This document shows positions 1 to 9,425 of a stretch of 16,114 nucleotides of DNA, piece after piece. A program made the position numbers and the translations under genes. The stretch is taken from positions 1 to 16,114 of the forward strand of contig JAFALP010000234.1 of the NCBI GenBank assembly GCA_019234175.1, given 5' to 3'. Below the pieces are notes generated by a model. The model worked only from the letters and a program-made list of their open reading frames with translations, did not search any database and was not told where the DNA came from. Numbering within the stretch: position 1 is the stretch's first letter; each line of letters opens with the position of its first letter. This stretch comes from Actinomycetota bacterium (GTDB taxonomy: Bacteria > Actinomycetota > Thermoleophilia > Gaiellales > Gaiellaceae).

Positions 1-1
1 C

Positions 2-1228
2 GGCATCGTCCAGCTGTACGCGAGCCAGGCGGGCCAGCAGGAGGTGCCGATCAAGACGCTGCGGAAAGCGATCGGCGGCGACCAGATCTTCTACGTCCCG
101 ATCGTCCCGGGCGCCTCGCTCTTCGCCGGCCCCCTCCCGCACCTCCCGGTCGGCACCTTGACGAGCAAGCAGCTCTCGTCGGGCCAGCCGACGACGCTCG
201 ACCTGCACGTGAAGCAGCCGTCGTCGCTCCAGGGCCACTATCTCGCCGTCGGCGAGCCGCTCACGATCGGGACGCAGGTGCTCGGCGCGCTCGTGGTGGC
301 GAAGCCGACGGCGCAGCTGCGCAGCAGCTGGCTCGTCCTGCTCGAGCGCCTCGCCATCGCGTTCGGCGGCGGCGTGCTCGTCTCCGGCCTGCTCGGCCTC
401 TACCTGTCGCGGCGCATCGCGAGCCCGCTCATGACGCTCTCCGCCGCAGCCGACGAGATCGCCGGCGGCAACTACGGGGTGGAGGTCCCGCAGCCGCGGG
501 GGAGCGACGAGATCTCCCAGCTGTCGGCGCGGTTCGCCGACATGGCGGCGAAGCTCGCGGAGGCGGAGCAGCTCTCGCGCCAGTTCCTCATGTCCGTCTC
601 GCACGAGCTGCGGACGCCGCTCACCGCCATCCGCGGGCACGTGTCGGCGCTGCGCGAGGGCGTGATCGAGGACCCGGACGCATATGCGTCGTCGCTCGCG
701 GTGATCGAGGAGGAGGCGATCCGCCTCGAGCGGCTCGTCGGCGACGTGCTCGACCTCGCGAAGCTCAACGCCAACAGGTTCACGGTGCTCGAGGAAGAGG
801 TGGACATGGGGGAGCTCTGCGCGCGCGCGTACGCCGCATTCGGCGAGGTGGCGCGGCAGCGGTCGATCGACTACCGCAGCGAGGCGAGCGCGAGCCCCGT
901 GATCGTCACCGACGGCGACCGCGTGCTGCAGATCATCTCCAACCTGCTCTCGAACGCGTTCCGGTGGACGCCGGAAGGGGGGCGCATCGCGCTCGCGCTC
1001 GCGGCCGAGAACGGCACGGTGTCCGTCGTCGTCTCCGACTCGGGGCCGGGCGTGTCGCCGGAGGAGCGCGAGCGCATCTTCCGGCCGTTCTGGTCGCGCG
1101 ACGGCGCCGGGACGGGGCTCGGCCTCGCGATCGCGCGTGAGCTCGCGAACGCCCTCGGCGGACGCATCGACCTGCGCAGCGAGCCCGGGCTCGGCGCGCG
1201 CTTCGAGCTGATCCTGCCGAACCGGTAG
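2..1228 (+). CDS. Sensor histidine kinase, 5' end missing
   Basis: Membrane two-component sensor that autophosphorylates on histidine and passes the phosphate to a response regulator not seen here. The frame is open to the window edge, so the true start lies upstream; numbering here is from an internal GTG at 44. An extracytoplasmic segment (about 1-95) is followed by a membrane helix (97-121), a HAMP linker (about 122-175), and the H box SHELRTPLT with phospho-acceptor His187. The HATPase domain shows the N box (NLLSNAFRW, 300-308), G1 (DSGPGV, 332-337) and G2 (GTGLGLA, 356-362). All key kinase residues are present, so it should be active. The regulator gene is probably upstream, as is usual for this architecture. 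It meets the next gene tail to tail with 3 bp between the stops. The family call is very safe; the stimulus is unknown. Confidence 0.95.
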   Translation, partial: GIVQLYASQAGQQEVPIKTLRKAIGGDQIFYVPIVPGASLFAGPLPHLPVGTLTSKQLSSGQPTTLDLHVKQPSSLQGHYLAVGEPLTIGTQVLGALVVAKPTAQLRSSWLVLLERLAIAFGGGVLVSGLLGLYLSRRIASPLMTLSAAADEIAGGNYGVEVPQPRGSDEISQLSARFADMAAKLAEAEQLSRQFLMSVSHELRTPLTAIRGHVSALREGVIEDPDAYASSLAVIEEEAIRLERLVGDVLDLAKLNANRFTVLEEEVDMGELCARAYAAFGEVARQRSIDYRSEASASPVIVTDGDRVLQIISNLLSNAFRWTPEGGRIALALAAENGTVSVVVSDSGPGVSPEERERIFRPFWSRDGAGTGLGLAIARELANALGGRIDLRSEPGLGARFELILPNR

Positions 1229-1231
1229 CTG

Positions 1232-1678
1232 CTAGCTCGCGGCCTGGTCGGGCCGCTCGATGCGGTAGACGACCGCGCTGTTGCCCGTGCGCGGCTCGAG
1301 CGCCGTCTCGATCTTCGCGAGCCGGTCGTTCGCGTTCCGCCAGCCGGAGCTGATCAGGTCGACGAGGAGCGCGAGGTCGTCGATGCGCGCGTTGCGCTCG
1401 GCGACGACTTCGGTCTCGATCCGCTCGAGGCGGGTGATGACCTGATTCATGAGACCGCGCACCTCGGCGAGGTGCTTCGCGCTCGGCCGGAAGTGCTCGC
1501 GCAGCCCGTCCTGGATCGCGACCGGGAGGTCGGTCTCGAGGCTCGCCGCCACGGTGGCGAGCAGCTCGACCTGGACCCGGGCGCGTTCGAGCGAGGCGTC
1601 CAGCAGCGCCGGATCGAGCCGCGAACGACGGGCCTCGGCGATGCGCTCGACAGCCCGCTGAACCGATGCTTCATCCAT
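1232..1678 (-). CDS. Small helical protein of unknown function (148 aa)
   Basis: I do not recognise the family. The product is soluble and almost entirely helix-compatible: a charged N-terminal helix (1-47), a middle segment (50-75) and heptad-like stretches around 78-125 rich in Leu, Ile, Glu and Arg, which suggest a coiled coil. There is no signal peptide, membrane segment or enzyme motif. The ATG at 1678 is chosen because the much longer open frame upstream is antisense to queA and tgt and has low-complexity Arg/Ala composition. The gene is divergent from queA with 27 bp between start codons and has no Shine-Dalgarno; a promoter-like pair lies at the right distance for a leaderless message. 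It could be a structural or adaptor protein. That it is a gene is likely from codon bias and sensible composition; function is unassigned. Confidence 0.75.
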   Translation of the reverse strand: MDEASVQRAVERIAEARRSRLDPALLDASLERARVQVELLATVAASLETDLPVAIQDGLREHFRPSAKHLAEVRGLMNQVITRLERIETEVVAERNARIDDLALLVDLISSGWRNANDRLAKIETALEPRTGNSAVVYRIERPDQAAS

Positions 1679-1686
1679 GGCTGGCG

Positions 1687-1705
1687 ACGTTACCGTGGTC
1701 GTCGG

Positions 1706-1715
<10 letters not shown>
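1687..1715 (-). promoter_or_regulatory. Putative leaderless promoter of the 148-aa gene
   Basis: On the minus strand, TTGTCT (1715-1710, four of six matches to TTGACA), a 17-bp spacer and TAACGT (1692-1687) lie 8 nt before the ATG at 1678. A transcript starting about 7-9 nt after the -10 would begin at or beside the start codon. The -35 lies inside the queA coding region. This rests on motif reading only. Confidence 0.45.
1691..1696 (+). promoter_or_regulatory. Putative -10 element of the queA operon
   Basis: TACCGT fits the TANNNT pattern of actinobacterial -10 elements and lies 9 nt before the queA ATG, consistent with a leaderless or nearly leaderless transcript. It shares its TA step (1691-1692) with the opposing -10 of the divergent gene. 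No convincing -35 was found 16-18 bp upstream. Confidence 0.4.
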
Positions 1716-4318
<2,603 letters not shown>

Positions 4319-4336
4319 CCTGTCGTCTCGAGGCCT

Positions 4337-7174
4337 GTGAGCGACCGCGCCAAGTATCTGATCCTCATCGGGGCGATCCTGGCCGCCGTCGTCGGTGCGG
4401 CCCTGCTCGCCACCCCGGGCTCGCCGATCTACCGCAAGCCGGCGCTCGGCCTCGATCTCCAGGGCGGGCTCGAAGTCATCCTCAAGGCGGTCCCGCCGAA
4501 GGGCCAGACGGTCGACGCGAGCGGGATGACCACCGCGCAGTCGATCATCCTGAGCCGCATCGACAAGCTCGGCGTCTCGTCGCCGAACGTGCGCAAGCAG
4601 GGCAACGACGAGATCGTCGTCCAGCTCGCCGGCGTGCACGACCCGGCGAAGGCGGCCGCCATCATCGGCAAGACCGCGCAGCTGCAGCTCTTCGACTTCG
4701 AGGCCGACGTCACCGGCCCGTCCGTCGACTCGAGCGGCAACCCGATCGCGACGCCGACCTTGTACGACCTGCTCACGCAGGTGCAGAAGCAGGCGGGGAC
4801 GGGCTCGCCGCAGGCGTACTACCTCTTCCGGACGAAGACGATCCCGGCGAAGATCAAGGGCGGCAAGCCGACGGTCAAGCACTCGATCGTGCAGGGGCCG
4901 ACGAACACGCAGACGGAGCTGCTGCGTCCGTACCGGGGCAAGGCGCCGCCGAACACGCAGATCCTGAAGGTGCCGGCGCACACGGAGGTCGTCAGCTGCG
5001 CGGCGACGACGGGCTGCCTCGGCATCCAGTCGACGACGGCGACGTCGTCGACGTACTACTACCTCTTGAAGTACTTCCCGACGCGCACGACCGGCGCCGG
5101 CCCGATCCCCGAGATGACGGGCACCGACCTCGTCCGCGGCGGCACGAACGCCGACTTCGGGACCGGCGGCGAGCCGATCGTGACGCTGCAGTTCACGGGG
5201 AAGGGCGCGCGCGAGTTCGGGAAGATCACGAAGGCGGAGGCGCAGCGCGGCCAGACGAAGTTCGACCTGGCCGGCAAGCAGGGCAACTACCTGAACTACG
5301 CGCAGCACTTCGCGATCGTCCTCGACGGCCAAGTCGAGTCGACGCCGTACATCGACTTCCAGCAGAACCCGGACGGGATCGCCGGTTCGAACGCCGAGAT
5401 CGACCTGAACGGCGCGCCGTTCTCGCAGGCGAAGGACCTCGCGCTCGTCCTCCAGACCGGCTCGCTGCCGTACAACTTCGTGCAGATCGAGCGCACGGAC
5501 GTGTCGGCGACGCTCGGCAAGAGCTCGCTGACGCAGGCGTGGCACGCGGCCATCGTCGGCCTGCTCATCGTCGCCCTCCTGATGCTGATCCTCTACCGCT
5601 TCCTCGGCCTCGTCGCCGTCCTCGGGCTCGCCATCTACGCGGCGCTCTACTACGCCGCCATCCTGCTCTTCAACGTCACGCTGACGCTGCCGGGCTTCGC
5701 CGGCCTGATCCTGACCATCGGCGTGGCGGCGGACGCGAACGTCGTCGTGTTCGAACGCATCAAGGAAGAGGTGCGGTCCGGGAAGTCCGTGCGCGCGGCG
5801 ATCGCGACCGGCTACCGGCGCGGCTTCCACACCATCCTCGACGCGAACGTCGTCACGGCGATCACGGCGCTCGTGCTGTTCCTCATCGCCGTCGCGGACG
5901 TGAAGGGCTTCGCGCTCACGCTCCTCATCGGCACGCTCATCTCGCTGCTCACCGCCGTGGCGGCGACGCGCGCGATGCTCGGCCTCCTCAGCGGCTTCAA
6001 GTGGTTCAACAACCCGCGCTTCATGGGCGCGAAGGCGGAGACGATCCCGCGCTGGCAGCAGATCGACGTCAACAGCCGCGGCCGCCGCCGGATCTTCCTC
6101 GCGATCGCCACCGTGGCGATCGTCGCGAGCATCTTCGCCCTCGTCTTCAAGGGACTGAACCTCGGCATCGACTTCCGCGGCGGCACGCAGATGTCGTTCG
6201 CGACGAAGACCGCACAGCCGACGAGCACGGTCCAGAAGGTCTTCTCCGCGAACGGATTCACGGACGCCGTCGTCCAGGGCCGCGGCAAGCAGTCCGGCAA
6301 CGACTTCGAGCAGTTCCAGGTGCGGACGAAGCACCTGTCGAACGCGCAGGAGAGCACGATCGTCAACGACCTGACGCAGCAGGCGAACCTGACGGGGACG
6401 CCGGACGTGAACACGGTGTCGTCGAGCTTCAGCTCGCAGATCGCGCACGACGCGATCCTCGCGATCATCGTCTCGTTCCTGCTCATCGCCATCTTCATCG
6501 CGCTGCGCTTCCAGTGGCGGTTCGCGATCCCGATCCTGCGAACACTGTTCAACGACATCCTCATCACGCTCGGCGTCTACGCGCTCAGCGGCCGCGAGGT
6601 GACGATCGACACGGTCGCCGCCGTGCTCACGGTGCTCGGGTACTCGATCTACGACACGATCATCGTGTTCGACCGGATCCGCGAGAACATGCCGCTGATG
6701 CGCAAGGCGTCGTTCCCGACGATCGCGAACATCTCGGTCGCGGAGACGCTGCGCCGGTCGATCACGACGTCGACCCTGACGCTCCTCCCGATCGCGAGCC
6801 TGTACATCTTCGGCGGCTCGACGCTGAAGGACTTCGCGTTCGCGCTCCTCGTCGGCATCGGCCTCGGCGCCGTGTCCACCATCTTCGTGGCGACGCCGTT
6901 CCTGACGGTGCTGATGGAAGGGAGCCCGGAGTTCAAGCGCCGTTCGACGGACGGCGCCGACGGCGGCTTCGCCGGCACCGCGGTGCCCCGCCAGCTCCTG
7001 CACGCGCTCGGCCGCCACACGACGGCGACCGAGACGGCAGCGGAGTCAGACGGCGAGCCGGAGCCCGAGCTCGTGGAGGTGGCGCCGCCGGCGCCCGTCT
7101 CGGCCTCCGAGCAGGCCCGCCGCGAGCGGCGCAAGCAACGACGGCGTGCGAGGCCGCACGGCCGTGCCCGCTAG
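4337..7174 (+). CDS. secDF: SecDF fusion, proton-driven Sec export factor
   Basis: One continuous 945-aa reading frame holding both SecD and SecF, which use the proton gradient to pull secreted proteins out of SecYEG. SecD part: membrane helix 6-25, motif GLDLQGG (38-44), a large extracytoplasmic P1 region to about 390, then five helices carrying ADANVVVFERIKEE (Asp466). SecF part: helix near 583-603, GIDFRGG (610-616), and YSIYDTIIVFDRIREN with Asp773, plus ETLRRS (803-808). These Asp and Arg residues correspond to the known proton-path residues. It is longer than B. subtilis SecDF (737 aa) because of an enlarged P1 region, with Cys221 and Cys227, and an 84-residue tail ending in a polybasic stretch (927-945). 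GTG 4337 is chosen as it gives a short N-terminus just before the first helix; GAGG lies 3 nt upstream. Confidence 0.97.
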   Translation: MSDRAKYLILIGAILAAVVGAALLATPGSPIYRKPALGLDLQGGLEVILKAVPPKGQTVDASGMTTAQSIILSRIDKLGVSSPNVRKQGNDEIVVQLAGVHDPAKAAAIIGKTAQLQLFDFEADVTGPSVDSSGNPIATPTLYDLLTQVQKQAGTGSPQAYYLFRTKTIPAKIKGGKPTVKHSIVQGPTNTQTELLRPYRGKAPPNTQILKVPAHTEVVSCAATTGCLGIQSTTATSSTYYYLLKYFPTRTTGAGPIPEMTGTDLVRGGTNADFGTGGEPIVTLQFTGKGAREFGKITKAEAQRGQTKFDLAGKQGNYLNYAQHFAIVLDGQVESTPYIDFQQNPDGIAGSNAEIDLNGAPFSQAKDLALVLQTGSLPYNFVQIERTDVSATLGKSSLTQAWHAAIVGLLIVALLMLILYRFLGLVAVLGLAIYAALYYAAILLFNVTLTLPGFAGLILTIGVAADANVVVFERIKEEVRSGKSVRAAIATGYRRGFHTILDANVVTAITALVLFLIAVADVKGFALTLLIGTLISLLTAVAATRAMLGLLSGFKWFNNPRFMGAKAETIPRWQQIDVNSRGRRRIFLAIATVAIVASIFALVFKGLNLGIDFRGGTQMSFATKTAQPTSTVQKVFSANGFTDAVVQGRGKQSGNDFEQFQVRTKHLSNAQESTIVNDLTQQANLTGTPDVNTVSSSFSSQIAHDAILAIIVSFLLIAIFIALRFQWRFAIPILRTLFNDILITLGVYALSGREVTIDTVAAVLTVLGYSIYDTIIVFDRIRENMPLMRKASFPTIANISVAETLRRSITTSTLTLLPIASLYIFGGSTLKDFAFALLVGIGLGAVSTIFVATPFLTVLMEGSPEFKRRSTDGADGGFAGTAVPRQLLHALGRHTTATETAAESDGEPEPELVEVAPPAPVSASEQARRERRKQRRRARPHGRAR

Positions 7175-7400
7175 CTCGCGGATCTCCGAGGCGATCGAGG
7201 AGCTGCTGGGCGAGCTCCCGGCGCGTGTGCGCGGGAGCAGGGCGCGCGTGGGCGAGCAGACGGTCGGGCTCCTGCGCGGCCTCGTCGAAGAGCTCGACCT
7301 CGTCACCCGGGAGGAGTTCGACGAGCTCGAGCTCCGGGTCGCTCAGGTCGAGCACCGGCTTCGAATGCTCGAGCAGCAGCTCGACGCGCCCCGGCCGTAG
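7164..7400 (+). CDS. Short UbiK/BMFP-like coiled-coil protein
   Basis: The 78-aa product resembles the UbiK (YqiC, BMFP, formerly DUF526) accessory family: an amphipathic N-terminal helix (about 5-40), the hallmark LDLVTREEFD (44-53; E. coli has LDLVSREEFD), then a leucine-rich coiled coil to about 73. In proteobacteria UbiK trimerises, binds UbiJ and lipid, and supports aerobic ubiquinone synthesis. Actinobacteria normally make menaquinone, so the same role cannot be assumed. GTG 7164 has GAGG 10 nt upstream and overlaps the secDF stop by 11 bp; a GTG at 7146 would add six residues. The 3' end overlaps the convergent gene by 98 bp. It is probably the last gene of the queA-secDF operon. The similarity is strong in the signature but the protein is short, so family membership is likely rather than certain. 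Confidence 0.7.
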   Translation: MPASSRISEAIEELLGELPARVRGSRARVGEQTVGLLRGLVEELDLVTREEFDELELRVAQVEHRLRMLEQQLDAPRP

Positions 7401-7809
7401 GGCGGCGCAGCCGGTCGACCGTCGAGTGGAACCGCTCGACGTCGTAGACGACGTAGGCGCACAGGGCGGCCAGCGGCACCTCGCCGATCGCAGCCTCCAC
7501 CGCCGCCTCCACCGCCTCGTGGCCGCCGTGCGAGGTGACGACGTCGAACCACGCGTCGCAGACGAGCATCGTGCCGGTGACGGCGGCGAACACCGGAAGC
7601 CAGCGCGAACGGCGCACCCCCGCCCACCCGGTGGCGCCGACGGCGACCGCCAGCGCGACGTCGAAGCCCACCCAGGCGACGTCGTAGTGGTCGCTGACGT
7701 GCCGGGACGGCAGCGAGAACGTGAGCCAGAGCGTCCACGGGACGAGCAAGGCCGCAACGAGCAAGAGAAGCTGACCGAGCCGGCGGGGGAGCTGCGGGCC
7801 TGGCGGCAT
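7303..7809 (-). CDS. Predicted four-helix membrane protein, unknown function
   Basis: A 168-aa integral membrane protein with hydrophobic segments near 10-32, 43-62, 70-92 and 107-124. Charged or polar residues inside or beside the helices include DVAWVGFD (43-50), CDAWFDV (84-90) and ERFHS (125-129), a pattern I associate with uncharacterised actinobacterial membrane proteins, though I cannot name the family. The last 30 or so residues are Arg/Ala/Pro-rich and are encoded antisense to the UbiK-like gene, so the tail may be a late extension. The ATG at 7809 is chosen because upstream codons lie antisense to the next gene and add polar, low-complexity sequence. This ATG and an ATG of the opposite strand overlap within the palindrome CATG (7807-7810). 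Function unknown. Confidence 0.75.
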   Translation of the reverse strand: MPPGPQLPRRLGQLLLLVAALLVPWTLWLTFSLPSRHVSDHYDVAWVGFDVALAVAVGATGWAGVRRSRWLPVFAAVTGTMLVCDAWFDVVTSHGGHEAVEAAVEAAIGEVPLAALCAYVVYDVERFHSTVDRLRRPTAGARRAAARAFEAGARPERPGARARRTPPG

Positions 7810-7819
7810 GAACACGTTG

Positions 7820-7825
7820 TACCCT
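7820..7825 (+). promoter_or_regulatory. Putative -10 for the DUF2156-UbiB operon
   Basis: TACCCT fits TANNNT and lies 6 nt before the GTG at 7832, as for a leaderless transcript; this favours GTG 7832 over ATG 7808. The opposite strand reads TACAAC at 7821-7816, 6 nt before the divergent ATG, again sharing the TA step. No good -35 was seen. Confidence 0.4.
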
Positions 7826-7831
7826 GCCCGC

Positions 7832-9421
7832 GTGAGACTGCGGAGCCTCAGGCCGGAGTTGGCGCTCGCCTGGGCCGCGGCCCTCGTCGGCGCCATCGGC
7901 ATCGTCTCCAGCCTCACGCCCGAGTTCGCGGACCGCTACCGCATCGTGCGCGGCGTGCTCCCGCCGGGCTTCCCGACCGCCGCGCGCATCGGCGCGCTCG
8001 CATTCGGGATCGTCCTCGTCTGGCTCGCCCGCTCGCTCGCCCGCCGCCGCCACCGCGCGTGGGAGCTCGCCGTCGCCGTCGTCACCGCCTCGGCGGTCGC
8101 GCACCTGCTGAAGGGGCTCGACGTCGAGGAGGCGACCATCTCGCTCCTCCTGCTCGCTGCCCTGATCCGCTATCGGCGGACGTTCGACGTTCCCGGCGAC
8201 CCGGGCACGAGGCGTCCGCTTCTCGCCATCGCCGCGGCGGTCGCAACCGTCGCCGCCATCGTCCTCGGCGTCGAGCTGCACGGCGGCGACATCTCCGACC
8301 GGTTGTCCGACGCCTTCACCGCACTCGGCTTCATTCTCGGCTTCGCCGCGCTCTACCTCTGGCTGAAGCCGGTGTCCCAGCGCGTCGCGCAGACCGTGGG
8401 AGAGCGTCAGGTCGCGCGCGCGCTCGTGGACGCGTACGGCCGCGACAGCCTGTCGTTCTTCGCGCTGCGCCGCGACAAGAGCTACTTCTTCTCGCCGACC
8501 CGGCGCGCATTCCTCGCGTACCGCGTCGTCGCCGGCGCTGCGCTCGTCACCGGCGATCCGGTGGGAGAAGAGGAGGAATTCGACGCGCTGCTCGCCGAGT
8601 TCAGCCGCGTGGTGCACGCGAACGGCTGGCGGATGGCCGTGCTCGGCGCCTCGGACGCACAGCTCGACCACTATCGCAAGGTCGGCCTGCGTCCCATCCT
8701 GCTGGGCGAGGAGGCGGTGCTCCGGCCGGACACGTTCTCGCTGGAGGGGCGGCCGATCCGCAAGGTGCGGCAGTCGGTGACGCGGCTCGAGAAAGCCGGC
8801 TACCGGCTGCGCGTCGTCTCCGCCGACGACCTCGACGCGGCACTGCGGGAGGCGCTCGACCGCGTCTCGGAGCGCTGGCTCGGCAACAACCCCGAACGCG
8901 GCTTCACGATGTCGATGGACGAGCTCTTCGTGCCCGGCACCGTCTTCGCGATCGCGGAGACGGAGGACGGCGAGATCGGCGGCTTCCTCCATCTCGCGCC
9001 CACGCCTGCCGGCGGCGGCTGGTCCCTCTCGACCATGCGTCGCGTGCCGGACGCGCCGAACGGGTTGACCGAGTTCCTCATCGCGAAGACGGTGGAGTGG
9101 GCGAAGGAGACGAAGGCGACCGAGGTGTCGCTCAACTTCTGCGCGTTCACGACCGTCCTCTCGCCGGGCGACGAGGCGTCCGCGCTGCAGCGCCTCCTTC
9201 GCCGCGCGCTCCTCGCCGCCGACAGCGTGTTCCAGCTCGAGCGGCTGTACGCCTTCAACCGGAAGTTCTTCCCGGAATGGCGGCCGCGCTACGTGTGCGT
9301 CGAGCGGCTCAGCGACATCCCGCGCATCGGGCTCGCCTATCTCCACCTCGAGCAGCTGCTCGTCCCGCCCGGCCCGTGGGCCCGGAAGCCGCAGCGAGAA
9401 CGGCAGGTCGTGTCACACTGA
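7832..9421 (+). CDS. MprF-type DUF2156 membrane protein, putative lipid aminoacyltransferase
   Basis: A 529-aa membrane protein: six hydrophobic segments (about 11-30, 51-70, 77-93, 101-114, 127-148, 162-180), then a cytoplasmic domain of the phosphatidylglycerol lysyltransferase C-terminal type (DUF2156), a double GNAT fold. Characteristic blocks are DSLSFFALRRDKSYFFS (205-221), TGDPVG (240-245), MRRVPDAPNGLTEFLI (402-417), LNFCAF (434-439) and the closing LYAFNRKFFPEWRPRYVCVE (472-491). MprF and LysX-like enzymes move an amino acid from aminoacyl-tRNA to phosphatidylglycerol, making the surface less negative; substrate here is unknown. It has fewer helices than full MprF, so it may lack the flippase part. 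GTG 7832 is preferred for its -10 spacing; ATG 7808 would add eight residues. Only 4 bp separate it from the UbiB-like gene, implying one operon. Confidence 0.88.
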   Translation: MRLRSLRPELALAWAAALVGAIGIVSSLTPEFADRYRIVRGVLPPGFPTAARIGALAFGIVLVWLARSLARRRHRAWELAVAVVTASAVAHLLKGLDVEEATISLLLLAALIRYRRTFDVPGDPGTRRPLLAIAAAVATVAAIVLGVELHGGDISDRLSDAFTALGFILGFAALYLWLKPVSQRVAQTVGERQVARALVDAYGRDSLSFFALRRDKSYFFSPTRRAFLAYRVVAGAALVTGDPVGEEEEFDALLAEFSRVVHANGWRMAVLGASDAQLDHYRKVGLRPILLGEEAVLRPDTFSLEGRPIRKVRQSVTRLEKAGYRLRVVSADDLDAALREALDRVSERWLGNNPERGFTMSMDELFVPGTVFAIAETEDGEIGGFLHLAPTPAGGGWSLSTMRRVPDAPNGLTEFLIAKTVEWAKETKATEVSLNFCAFTTVLSPGDEASALQRLLRRALLAADSVFQLERLYAFNRKFFPEWRPRYVCVERLSDIPRIGLAYLHLEQLLVPPGPWARKPQRERQVVSH

Positions 9422-9425
9422 CGCG

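Noticed and set aside
1239..1256. GCGGCC/GGCCGC hairpin after the histidine kinase stop
   Set aside because: The stem is only 6 bp with a 6-nt loop, lies in the coding end of the convergent gene and has no T-run, so it cannot be separated from chance at this GC content.
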